This document shows positions 25,490 through 32,990 of a stretch of DNA of 50,631 nt, piece by piece. The position numbers and the translations under genes are program-made. Below the pieces are notes generated by a model. It saw only the letters and a program-made list of their open reading frames with translations. It made no database searches and was not told the origin of the DNA. Location of the stretch: assembly GCA_025456145.1 (NCBI GenBank), contig JALOLD010000036.1, positions 1-50,631 on the forward strand, given 5' to 3'. Position 1 is the stretch's first letter; every line of letters begins with the position of its first letter. Origin of the DNA: Thermoanaerobaculales bacterium (GTDB taxonomy: Bacteria > Acidobacteriota > Thermoanaerobaculia > Thermoanaerobaculales > Sulfomarinibacteraceae).

Positions 25490-27088
25490 GTGGCGCTGTC
25501 CCTCGTCGACCTGCTGGGCGATGCCTCCCGCGATCACGCCTCGGACCGGGCGGTCGCCCTGCCGGGCGCCGGCGAGCTGAGCTATCGCCAGCTCGACCTG
25601 GCGAGCCTCGCGGTCGCCCGGACCCTCGCCGCGGCGGGGGTCGGCAAGGGCGACCGGGTCGGTCTGGTGCTCCCGAAGAACCTCCACGCCGTGGTCGGCC
25701 TGTGGGGCGCGATGCGGGCCGGAGCGGCCTATGTTCCGATCGACCCGGCCTCGCCGGCGGACCGGGCGGCGTTGATCGCCGCCGACTGCCGGATGGCGGC
25801 GATCCTGGCCTCGGCCGAGCTCGCCGAGACCGTCGACGCGGTCCGGCGACGGGTCCCGGGCCTGCGGGTGGTGCCGCTCGACGGACCTGCCGGGCTGTTC
25901 GCGGACGGCCTCGACCGGCCTCCCGGCGACGCCGGCGAGGCGCCGGGGCGCCGTCTGCCCGCGGTCAACGTACGCGACCTCGCCTACATCCTCTACACCT
26001 CCGGCTCGACCGGGGTGCCGAAGGGCGTGATGGTGTCGCACGGCGCGGCGCTGTCCTTCGTCGAGTGGGCGGCGAGGCGTTTCGGGCTTGCACCGGACGA
26101 CGTGCTGTCGTCCCACGCCCCGCTCCACTTCGACCTCTCGACCTTCGACTTCTTCGCCTCGTGCCTGGCCGGTGCGAGCGTCGTCGTCTTCGACGAGGAG
26201 ACCGTCCGCTTTCCCATGGCCGCCGCCGACCTCCTCGAGTCGGCGGGGATCACCGTCTGGTACTCGGTGCCCCGGGCGCTGCGCACGATGCTGCGGATGG
26301 GCCGGCTCGCGGAGCGCGACCTGGGCCGCCTGCGGACCGTGCTCTTCGCCGGCGAGCCCTACCCGGCGGACGAGCTGCGCGAGCTGCAGCGCGCCTTGCC
26401 CGGCGTGTCGCTCTTCAACCTGTACGGACCGACCGAGACCAACGTCTGCACCTACTGGGAGGTCCCGCCGCCGGGCGTCTGGACCTCGTCGTCGGTCCCG
26501 GTGGGCGTCGACTGCGAGAACTGCGAGGGCGTGGTGGTCGACGAGGACCTCCGGCCGGTGCCGGACGGGACGGCGGGCGAGCTGCTGGTGCGTGGCGGGA
26601 CGCTGATGGAGGGGTACTGGGGCGACCCCGAGAAGACCGCCCGGTCGTTCGTCGGCGACTTCCGCTACCCCCACCTGTCGGACCGCTTCTACCGAACCGG
26701 GGACATCGTGGCGCGACGGGCCGACGGCAACTACGACTTCTTCGGGCGGGCCGACCACATGGTCAAGATCCGCGGCTACCGGGTCGAGCTCGGCGAGATC
26801 GAGGCGGCCCTCCACCGCTTCGACGGAGTGGTCGAGGCGGCGGTCGTCGCGGTCGACTCGCGACGGCGGGCCGGCGAGGACCGCGAGCTCGTCGCCTTCG
26901 TGGTCGCAAACGGCGGGAGCGGCGACCGGGAGGAGGTCACCGCCTCGCTCAAGGCCCACCTCGAGGCGATCGTGCCCAAGTACATGATACCGGCGAGCTT
27001 TGTCTGGCTCGACCGGCTCCCCGCGACCTCGACCGGCAAGGTCGACCGACAGCGCCTGGCCGGCCTGGCCGAGGCCGCGTCGGGCTGA
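25490..27088 (+). CDS. Stand-alone amino-acid adenylation enzyme (prolyl-carrier ligase-like)
   Basis: A 532-residue AMP-forming ligase with all core motifs: A3 YTSGSTGVPKG, A4 FDLSTFD, A5 NLYGPTETN, A7/A8 YRTGDIV and IRGYRVELGEIE, A10 ATSTGKVDR with Lys517. No condensation or carrier domain is fused. Aligning by hand to GrsA, the ten specificity positions (215, 216, 219, 258, 285, 287, 311, 319, 320, 517) read D-L-F-Y-L-A-L-V-C-K. From memory, proline-activating enzymes of pyrrole pathways (PltF, CloN4) read D-L-L-Y-L-A-L-V-C-K, one change away. It would load an amino acid, probably proline, onto the ACP (12029-12292). GTG start two bases after the dehydrogenase stop. A D-alanine ligase (DltA-like) is the main alternative. 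Confidence 0.9.
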   Translation: MALSLVDLLGDASRDHASDRAVALPGAGELSYRQLDLASLAVARTLAAAGVGKGDRVGLVLPKNLHAVVGLWGAMRAGAAYVPIDPASPADRAALIAADCRMAAILASAELAETVDAVRRRVPGLRVVPLDGPAGLFADGLDRPPGDAGEAPGRRLPAVNVRDLAYILYTSGSTGVPKGVMVSHGAALSFVEWAARRFGLAPDDVLSSHAPLHFDLSTFDFFASCLAGASVVVFDEETVRFPMAAADLLESAGITVWYSVPRALRTMLRMGRLAERDLGRLRTVLFAGEPYPADELRELQRALPGVSLFNLYGPTETNVCTYWEVPPPGVWTSSSVPVGVDCENCEGVVVDEDLRPVPDGTAGELLVRGGTLMEGYWGDPEKTARSFVGDFRYPHLSDRFYRTGDIVARRADGNYDFFGRADHMVKIRGYRVELGEIEAALHRFDGVVEAAVVAVDSRRRAGEDRELVAFVVANGGSGDREEVTASLKAHLEAIVPKYMIPASFVWLDRLPATSTGKVDRQRLAGLAEAASG

Positions 27089-27094
27089 CCGGGA

Positions 27095-28060
27095 TCAGAG
27101 CCTCGCCTCGACCACCAGGCGCTCGGACAGGCCGGCGCGGTCGAGGGCGGCGACGAGCGGCGCCATGGCCAGCCGGGAGAGCTCGGTGGCCGCCTTCTTG
27201 AGCCCGACCGGCGGGCGGTAGTCGGTCACGTCGGCGGGGCTGGCGGTCGGACGGGCGCCGTTGGCGGCGCCATTGCCGTGGCTAGGGGCCCAGACCAGCC
27301 CGCGCAGCAGACCGAGGGTGTAGAGGGACCCGCGCAGGCTCCAGAGCGGCTCGGCGAGGGTCGTGACCTCGCGGACCCGGAAGCCCGCCCGCTCGACTAG
27401 GCGGGCGAGGGTCGTCGGCGTGTAGTGGACGACGTGCTGATCCGGGCGGAGGTCGCGCCACCCGGGACCGTGCACCCGCGATCCGAGGGAGGCGAAGTTG
27501 GGGACCTCGACGAGCAGACGCCCGCCGACCCGGGGCCGGATCTCGTCGCGCAGGAAGCCGAGGGGGTCGTGGATGTGCTCGAGCACGTGGTGGAGGGTGA
27601 CCAGGTCGTACCGCTCGTCGTCGGGCAGCTCGGCGAGGGAGGCGACGACCGGCACCCCGAGCTCGCCCTGCACCCGCTGTCGTGCGTAGTCGGCGATCTC
27701 GACCCCGGTACACCGCCAGCCGCGGGCCAGCGCCCGTCGCAGAAAGGTCCCGGTCGCGCAGCCGACGTCGAGGACGCTGCCGTGCAGGCCGCTGGCCTCG
27801 ATCCGCCCGAGCTCGTCGTCGAACCGTTTCGCGTCGTATGTCTGGGCGAACACCGAGTCGAAGGCATAGCCGCCGGTGTCGTCGCCGACGAAGTACCGCT
27901 CGTCGTACTCGAAGGCGGGCCGCTCGCGGGTCGCGACGAGGCCGCAACGGGCGCAGCGCTCGAGGAGACCGCCGTACAGGGGCTCGGTCGGCGCATGGCC
28001 GTCCGCGCCGTCGAGGCATCCGAGGTGGTCGAGTTGCCGAAGACCTGCGTCACGCGTCAT
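27095..28060 (-). CDS. Class I SAM-dependent methyltransferase
   Basis: A 321-residue protein. The N-terminus has a short Cys-containing segment (CLDG...CARCGLV), then YDERYFVGDDTGGYAF, motif I VLDVGCATGTF, acidic motif TGVEIADYA, and YDLVTLHHVLEHIHDPL, as in Methyltransf_23/13 proteins that modify sugars or lipid-linked glycans. ATG 28060 is used, with AAGGGA upstream; a TTG at 28075 would add five residues. The start overlaps the end of the Wzy-like gene by 11 bases, so the two are co-translated. It is convergent with the adenylation gene, only six bases apart. Substrate unknown; O-methylation of an EPS sugar, or of the acyl group, is possible. Confidence 0.88.
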   Translation of the reverse strand: MTRDAGLRQLDHLGCLDGADGHAPTEPLYGGLLERCARCGLVATRERPAFEYDERYFVGDDTGGYAFDSVFAQTYDAKRFDDELGRIEASGLHGSVLDVGCATGTFLRRALARGWRCTGVEIADYARQRVQGELGVPVVASLAELPDDERYDLVTLHHVLEHIHDPLGFLRDEIRPRVGGRLLVEVPNFASLGSRVHGPGWRDLRPDQHVVHYTPTTLARLVERAGFRVREVTTLAEPLWSLRGSLYTLGLLRGLVWAPSHGNGAANGARPTASPADVTDYRPPVGLKKAATELSRLAMAPLVAALDRAGLSERLVVEARL

Positions 28061-29543
28061 GCTCAATCCCTTCAAGATGATGATCGGCGTCCGGACGGCC
28101 GGCGGCCAGGGCGCCGTACAGCAGACCGATGTTGACCCAGAGCAGCGACCGGAGCGGCTCGAGCCGGTGGGAGAAGTCGGCGAGCTGCGACACCGCGAAG
28201 CCGCACAGGCCGGCGAGGATGGCGATGGCCAGCCAGAGGCAGCGGCGGTCGACGACCCTCGCCAGCCGGGCTCGCGCGGTGATCAGGATCGTCGCCATGA
28301 GCGCCAGGACGAGGAGCAGCGCCGGCAGACCGCTCTCGGCGGCCTCGAGCAGGTAGAGGTTGTGGACGACCGCGGGGAAGTACTCCATCACGTCGTCCGG
28401 GTCGTAGGCCTCCATCGTCTCGATGAAGCTGTTGAGCCCGACGCCGGCGATCGGGTGGGCGGCGATCATTCTGAGCGCGATCCTGTTGAGCTCGAACCGG
28501 ACCTCGAGGTTGCCGGCCTGGCTGGCGGTGAGGCGCTCGACGATGCGTGGCCCGAGGGCGACGCCGACGACGAGCGCCGCGGCGAGGCCGAGGAGGATGA
28601 TCGAGCGCAGCTGTCGCGGGCTGACCAGCGATCGGCGCCAGGCGAGCCCGGCCATCACGGCGCCCGCCACCGCGGTCGAGATCCAGGCGCCACGGGACAG
28701 GGTCAGACCGAGGCCGAGCAGGGCGACGACGGCCGCGAGGGCAAGACCGGCCCGCAGCAGCCTCGACCGGGCCCCGAGGGCGCCGCCGGCGAGAATCGGC
28801 AGCGCGAGCATCAGGAAGTTCGCATAGACGATCGGGTGGTCGAAGAGCCCGGCCGGGCGGAGACGCTCGGCGCCGGTCTGAAGGCTCTCGGTGACCAGCG
28901 CGGCGGGCCCGCCTCCGAGACCGACGCCGATCGGTCGCCCGGTCGCCGCCTGGGCGGCGGCAAAGCCGGTGTGGAGGATGACGAGGGCCGCGACGATCGC
29001 CAGGACCACCCCGACGTACTCGCGTCTGAACATGGCGGCAGCGACCGCCGCGAGGAGGAGAGCGTGAATCGCCGAGGCGATCTCGAACAGGGCGAGGGGC
29101 CGGCTCGGCGCACCGATCGCGGATACCAGGTACTGGCCGAGGAGCATCGCATACAGGATCAGGACAGACCAGGGAATCCGGTTCCGCACGACCCCGGAGA
29201 GACGACCGAGAAGGGCGATGGGGAGCAGGGCGAGGACGACGAGGTCGGCCGCCGAGACCCGGATGCCGGGCCATCCGCCGACGTGCTCGCGGTACAGGAG
29301 GTAGGCGTCGACCGGGACGGTGACCAGCGCGACCAGCGCGGCGTAGAGAACCCCGGGAAGGGCGCGTGACGCGGTCAGGGCGAGCAGGCCGAGCGCCGCG
29401 ATCGCGGCGAGACCGGCGAGACCGAGCAGGGCGTTGCGCGCCGGCTGCCCGGCGATTGCGGCGAGGGGAACCGCCAGGGCCAGACCGATCGCCACCAGGG
29501 CGGCAGGCGGGATCTCGGCGGGCGAGATTCGTGCGTCGGTCAT
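28050..29543 (-). CDS. O-antigen polymerase/ligase (Wzy_C/WaaL-like)
   Basis: A 497-residue membrane protein with about 12 hydrophobic segments and the large periplasmic loop of the Wzy_C family: RFELNRIALRMIAAHPIAGV, GLNSFIETMEAYDPDDVM and VVHNLYLLEAAESGL. HPIAG-x-GLNSF and HNLYLLEAAE are the family's conserved cores, with the Arg and His residues expected for glycan transfer. In the EPS locus it is the candidate polymerase joining flipped repeat units; ligase activity cannot be excluded by sequence. Start ATG 29543. Confidence 0.9.
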   Translation of the reverse strand: MTDARISPAEIPPAALVAIGLALAVPLAAIAGQPARNALLGLAGLAAIAALGLLALTASRALPGVLYAALVALVTVPVDAYLLYREHVGGWPGIRVSAADLVVLALLPIALLGRLSGVVRNRIPWSVLILYAMLLGQYLVSAIGAPSRPLALFEIASAIHALLLAAVAAAMFRREYVGVVLAIVAALVILHTGFAAAQAATGRPIGVGLGGGPAALVTESLQTGAERLRPAGLFDHPIVYANFLMLALPILAGGALGARSRLLRAGLALAAVVALLGLGLTLSRGAWISTAVAGAVMAGLAWRRSLVSPRQLRSIILLGLAAALVVGVALGPRIVERLTASQAGNLEVRFELNRIALRMIAAHPIAGVGLNSFIETMEAYDPDDVMEYFPAVVHNLYLLEAAESGLPALLLVLALMATILITARARLARVVDRRCLWLAIAILAGLCGFAVSQLADFSHRLEPLRSLLWVNIGLLYGALAAGRPDADHHLEGIEHDA

Positions 29544-29579
29544 CGTCGGGGCTCCGGCTGCACCGCGCGCTCTCCCCGG

Positions 29580-30791
29580 TTACGAGTCCAGCGCTTCCAT
29601 CAGGAAGAGCAGACCGCTCGAGATGGTCGGCGGCGACAGGGCGTGGAAGGCGTCGAGGACCATGATGTGGCTGTCCAGGGTGATCGCCGGCGATGCCGGA
29701 GGGTCGCAGTGGCCGACGACGTAGACGTCGATGTGGTGGCCGAGCTGCTGGCGGAGGAGCGAGTACAGCAGCTGCTGGTCGAGGGGGACGACGTTGTCGG
29801 CCTCGGCGGAGACGACCAGGGTGGGTGCGGTCTGGACGTAGATGCCCGGGATCGTCGAGCGTGCCGCGTAGTCGGCATCCGGGCAGAAGGGACGGCCGCA
29901 GATGACGTTGTCGATCACCTCGGCGAGCGCCGGACCCCCGATGTCCCAGTCGATCGAGCCACCCTCGCAGGTCGGCTCGACCTCGGGGGTCCAGCTTGTC
30001 CGGTGGAAGTCGACGAGCGCCTTCCAGTCGGAGGGCGGCACGAAGGCGACCACCGCCTTGAGGTCGGGGATCTTCGCCGCCGCCCGAAGGGCGACGCAGC
30101 CGCCGACCGACCCGCCGACCAGCCCGACCCGCGCGGGATCGGCGACCTCGAGCGAGCGCAGCATGATCGCGCCGGCCGCCACGTCGTCGGCCTCGCCTAG
30201 GCAGAGCTCGAGCTGGCCCTCGCCGCCGTCCTGGCCGCGGTAGGACGGGGCGAACGCGGTCCGATCGTGGAGCAGCGCCCAGTTGATACAGGTCTGGAGC
30301 ATGTCGCCGTCGGGGTTTTCGAAGATCCCGCCGAAGCCTCCGTGCAGGTGGATGACGGCCGACCGGGCGAGACCGTCGTCGGGGTAACAGAGGAGACCGC
30401 CGACCGCGAGATCCGACGACGAGTAGGCGACGAGGTCGACCGCGACCCCGAACCCGGTCACCAGGCGTTCGCGGGCCAGGAGCTCGCCGTCGCCGGGCGT
30501 GCTGAGGCTCTTCGGCTCGGCGCCGAACCCGGGCTCGGGGCCGGGGGCCAGCGACGGGGAGGAGCAGGCGGATCGCAGGGCGAGGCGGGCCAGCTGAGCG
30601 CCCGGCGAGAGGAGGGTCTGCCGTGCCGCCGGGAGTCGTTGCGCCTGGTCGCAGGCGTGACGGCGGATGCCCTCGATCACCGCCCGGCCGCGCTCGACGG
30701 TGGTGGCGCCCGGCTCGGCAGCGGCGACGGCCCCGGGGGAGGGGAGCGCAACGAAGCCGGCCAGGACGAGAGCGAGGGGGAGGCGTTTCAT
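29580..30791 (-). CDS. Secreted alpha/beta hydrolase (dienelactone hydrolase/esterase-like)
   Basis: A 403-residue protein with a signal peptide (LALVLAGFVALPSPGAVAAAE). The alpha/beta hydrolase core has an oxyanion loop VIHLHGGFGG, nucleophile Ser228 in GLVGGSVGGCVAL, and candidate acid and base residues in VVSAEADNVVPLD and the late ITLDSHIMV. The nucleophile elbow G-G-S-V-G-G is compatible with prolyl-oligopeptidase/dienelactone-type esterases. Seven Cys residues suggest disulfides in the periplasm. Located 36 bases upstream of the polymerase gene on the same strand. It may remove or transfer acyl groups on the EPS; the substrate is unknown. Confidence 0.82.
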   Translation of the reverse strand: MKRLPLALVLAGFVALPSPGAVAAAEPGATTVERGRAVIEGIRRHACDQAQRLPAARQTLLSPGAQLARLALRSACSSPSLAPGPEPGFGAEPKSLSTPGDGELLARERLVTGFGVAVDLVAYSSSDLAVGGLLCYPDDGLARSAVIHLHGGFGGIFENPDGDMLQTCINWALLHDRTAFAPSYRGQDGGEGQLELCLGEADDVAAGAIMLRSLEVADPARVGLVGGSVGGCVALRAAAKIPDLKAVVAFVPPSDWKALVDFHRTSWTPEVEPTCEGGSIDWDIGGPALAEVIDNVICGRPFCPDADYAARSTIPGIYVQTAPTLVVSAEADNVVPLDQQLLYSLLRQQLGHHIDVYVVGHCDPPASPAITLDSHIMVLDAFHALSPPTISSGLLFLMEALDS

Positions 30792-30914
30792 CGTTGTGAA
30801 ATGTCAACACCGTCGACGAGGTTTTATTCCTTGTTCAACTGTGTTACTGTTCAGTCTCTACAAACAGCTGTTCGACCTGAAGCAAGCATCGAGCGTGCCG
30901 GAGGTCCAGTGAGC
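30792..30914. promoter_or_regulatory. Divergent AT-rich intergenic region with a 10-bp palindrome
   Basis: This gap between the secreted hydrolase (minus) and the fusion glycosyltransferase gene (plus) is clearly AT-richer than its surroundings, as expected of promoters. It contains a perfect palindrome AACAGCTGTT (30863-30872), a possible operator. TACTGT (30845-30850) could be a -10 but has only a weak -35 partner. GGAGGT (30900-30905) is the ribosome-binding site of the downstream gene. No assignment to a regulator is possible. Confidence 0.45.
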
Positions 30915-32720
30915 GTGACGAAGGCGGTCATCCTGGCGGGAGACCCGGGGTCGGCGAGGTTTCCCTTCGCCAACTACTACCCGAAGCTCGGGCTTCCGGT
31001 GGCCAACGAGCCGTTGCTCTGCCACCTGGTCCACCACCTGCTCGTGGCCGGGGTCAGCGAGGTCGCGGTCTCGGCCGGCGAGCACTTCGCCCTGCTCAAG
31101 GCGATGGCCGGCAGGGTCAACCGGCAGTGCGATCTCGGGGTCCGGGTGCGGGTGGTCAAGGAGCCGATCCCCCTCGGCACGGCGGGCGCGCTCGGTAACC
31201 TGCGGGGCTTCGTCGGCGACTCCACCGTGCTCGTCCTCACCTCGAGCGCCTTTCTCCCGGGGTATGACCTGCGCGGCGTGGTCGACCGCCACCGCTCGAG
31301 CGGCGCCGCCCTGACCGCGGTTGTCGAGAGGTGCGGTCCGAGGCCGGCGAGCCTCGAGAACTTCAAGCTCGACCCGGACGGGAGGATCAGGGAGTACATC
31401 ATCCTGCACGCCTCGCGCGACCGTCGGGACCCGGCCCGCTGCTTGCCCGGGCAGCACCCCGAGCGGCGGGAGCACCTGTGCTCGGCGGGGATCTACGTCG
31501 TCGACCCGGAGGCGCTCGCCGTGATCCCGGAACGCTCCGGGTACATGGACATCAACGAGCAGCTCCTGCCGGCGTTGCAGCGCGCCGGGGTTCCCGCGAA
31601 GGCGATGCCGGTCGACGGGCCGCTGCCCAAGATCATCGGCCTGCTCCAGTACTTCGAGGCGAACCGGCGGACCCTCCTGCTGCCCGGCGAGGACCAGGAC
31701 TTCGTCTTCCGGAACAGCCGGCAGATCGGTGAGAAAGTGTGGGTCGGCCGGGACGTCGAGATCGCCGACGGGGCGAGGATCGTCGGTCCGGTCCTCCTCG
31801 GGGACCGCTGCCACATCGCCGAGGGCGCCGAGATCGTCGGGCCGGTGGCGATCGGTGCGGACGGCCACGTCGAGACCGGTGCACGGGTCGAGAACAGCTT
31901 CCTGGGCGTCGCCTCGAGGGTCGGTCGGATGGCCTCGGTCGAGGGCAGCCTGGTCGCCGAGCGGGGCGTCGTTCGCAAGGGAGAGCGGCTCCGCCAGGGG
32001 GTGGTCGTCAACGCCAAGGACCTCAGAGGCGGGATCTCGCTGGTCCCGTTGACCCATGACGACGGCTTCCGGGTGATCCTCCGCCACGGCCGGTTCGTCC
32101 CGAGCATCGTCAACCGGCGCCGCTTCTTCTTCGTCGTCAAGCGGCTGGTCGACCTCACCGCCTCGGCGGCGATGCTGGTGGTGCTGTCACCGGTGCTCGC
32201 GGTGATCGCCGCCGCGATCCGGATCTCGGATGGGGGCCCGGTCATCTACTCCCAGGAGAGGTGCGGGAGGGGTGGCCGGAGCTTCAAGATGTACAAGTTC
32301 AGGACGATGGTCGTCAACGCCCACGAGATGCAGCGCGAGCTCGCCGCCAAGAAGGACGTCGACGGGCCGATGTTCAAGCTCGAGAACGACCCGCGGGTGA
32401 CCCGGATCGGCCGGTTCCTGCGCGACACCAGCCTCGACGAGCTGCCCCAGCTGGTCAACGTGCTCAAGTCGGAGATGAGCCTGGTCGGGCCGCGGCCGCT
32501 GGTCATGGAGGAGATGGACTTCGCCCCGGTGTGGCGGGACATCCGGCTCCAGGCGACCCCCGGGATCACCGGCCTGTGGCAGGTCAACGGGCGCGACAAG
32601 GTGTCGTTCCACGACTGGATCAAGAACGACATCCGCTATGTCAAGGAGCAGTCGCCGGCGCTCGACGCGAAGATCCTGCTCAGCACCTTCAAGGTGCTGC
32701 GCAACGGTCGCCGTCTCTGA
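30915..32720 (+). CDS. Fusion: sugar nucleotidyltransferase-like + beta-helix + phosphoglycosyltransferase (monoPGT)
   Basis: A 601-residue three-part protein. Residues 1-240 resemble NDP-sugar pyrophosphorylases (KAVILAGDPGSARFPF, YYPKLGLPV with Lys24, KEPIPLGTAGALGN), but the usual GGxGTRL loop is changed to GDPGSARF. Residues ~270-370 form hexapeptide beta-helix steps (VEIADGARIVGPVLLGDRC). Residues ~400-601 are a bacterial sugar transferase (WcaJ/PglC-like): re-entrant membrane helix RLVDLTASAAMLVVL, KMYKFRTM, catalytic Asp508-Glu509 in TSLDELPQL, and GITGLWQVNGR. It would transfer a sugar-1-phosphate to undecaprenyl phosphate, starting repeat-unit synthesis. GTG 30915 is chosen for its 9-base spacing from GGAGGT; GTG 30909 is only 3 bases away. 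Confidence 0.9.
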   Translation: MTKAVILAGDPGSARFPFANYYPKLGLPVANEPLLCHLVHHLLVAGVSEVAVSAGEHFALLKAMAGRVNRQCDLGVRVRVVKEPIPLGTAGALGNLRGFVGDSTVLVLTSSAFLPGYDLRGVVDRHRSSGAALTAVVERCGPRPASLENFKLDPDGRIREYIILHASRDRRDPARCLPGQHPERREHLCSAGIYVVDPEALAVIPERSGYMDINEQLLPALQRAGVPAKAMPVDGPLPKIIGLLQYFEANRRTLLLPGEDQDFVFRNSRQIGEKVWVGRDVEIADGARIVGPVLLGDRCHIAEGAEIVGPVAIGADGHVETGARVENSFLGVASRVGRMASVEGSLVAERGVVRKGERLRQGVVVNAKDLRGGISLVPLTHDDGFRVILRHGRFVPSIVNRRRFFFVVKRLVDLTASAAMLVVLSPVLAVIAAAIRISDGGPVIYSQERCGRGGRSFKMYKFRTMVVNAHEMQRELAAKKDVDGPMFKLENDPRVTRIGRFLRDTSLDELPQLVNVLKSEMSLVGPRPLVMEEMDFAPVWRDIRLQATPGITGLWQVNGRDKVSFHDWIKNDIRYVKEQSPALDAKILLSTFKVLRNGRRL

Positions 32721-32774
32721 TCCGTCCTAGCCCGGACTATGCCTATCCCCTTGAGTCAGGGTGGGGTGCTTTCG

Positions 32775-32829
32775 TTCCCGATCCCGATCCCGTTCCCGAT
32801 CCCGTTCCCGATCCCGTTCCCGATCCCGA
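32775..32829. repeat. GATCCCGTTCCC tandem repeat
   Basis: An array of CGATCCC/CGTTCCC words with a 12-base period, about four and a half units, lies just after the end of the fusion gene. Related CGATCCC words occur at 50102-50124 and 50594-50618. The array sits beside a longer dispersed repeat (32880-32990). Confidence 0.85.
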
Positions 32830-32879
32830 CTCACGCGCGCCCCAGCCGTCGGCATCTCGATCCAGTCGATGGCCGAGCT

Positions 32880-32990
32880 GCGGGCGGGAGGCCCGCGTCA
32901 CCAGCTCCTTCGTGCTCGCCTTCGTGTCTTGGTGTCTTCGTGGTTGCGACGCGATCAGAACCTGAGCGATCCGGGTAGGTATGGCCCGGC
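32880..32990 (-). repeat. Dispersed repeat, copy in minus orientation
   Basis: Read on the minus strand, this stretch runs CCGGATCGCTCAGGTTCTG, then GTCGCAACCACGAAGACACC, AAGACACGAAGGCGAGCACG and a GGTGACGCGGGC segment. The same ordered blocks recur at 50090-50240 on the plus strand with a short insertion. It fills most of the 270-base gap between convergent genes 32720 and 32991. Short ORFs in it are repeat artefacts. Confidence 0.85.

Noticed and set aside
25490..27088. Assignment as D-alanine ligase (DltA) for teichoic acid
   Set aside because: No DltB/DltD partners, an adjacent flavin dehydrogenase, and a specificity code closer to proline activators; kept only as the alternative.
30802..30807. 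Perfect minus-strand TTGACA upstream of the secreted hydrolase gene
   Set aside because: It is 11 bases from the ATG, so a promoter there would start inside the gene.
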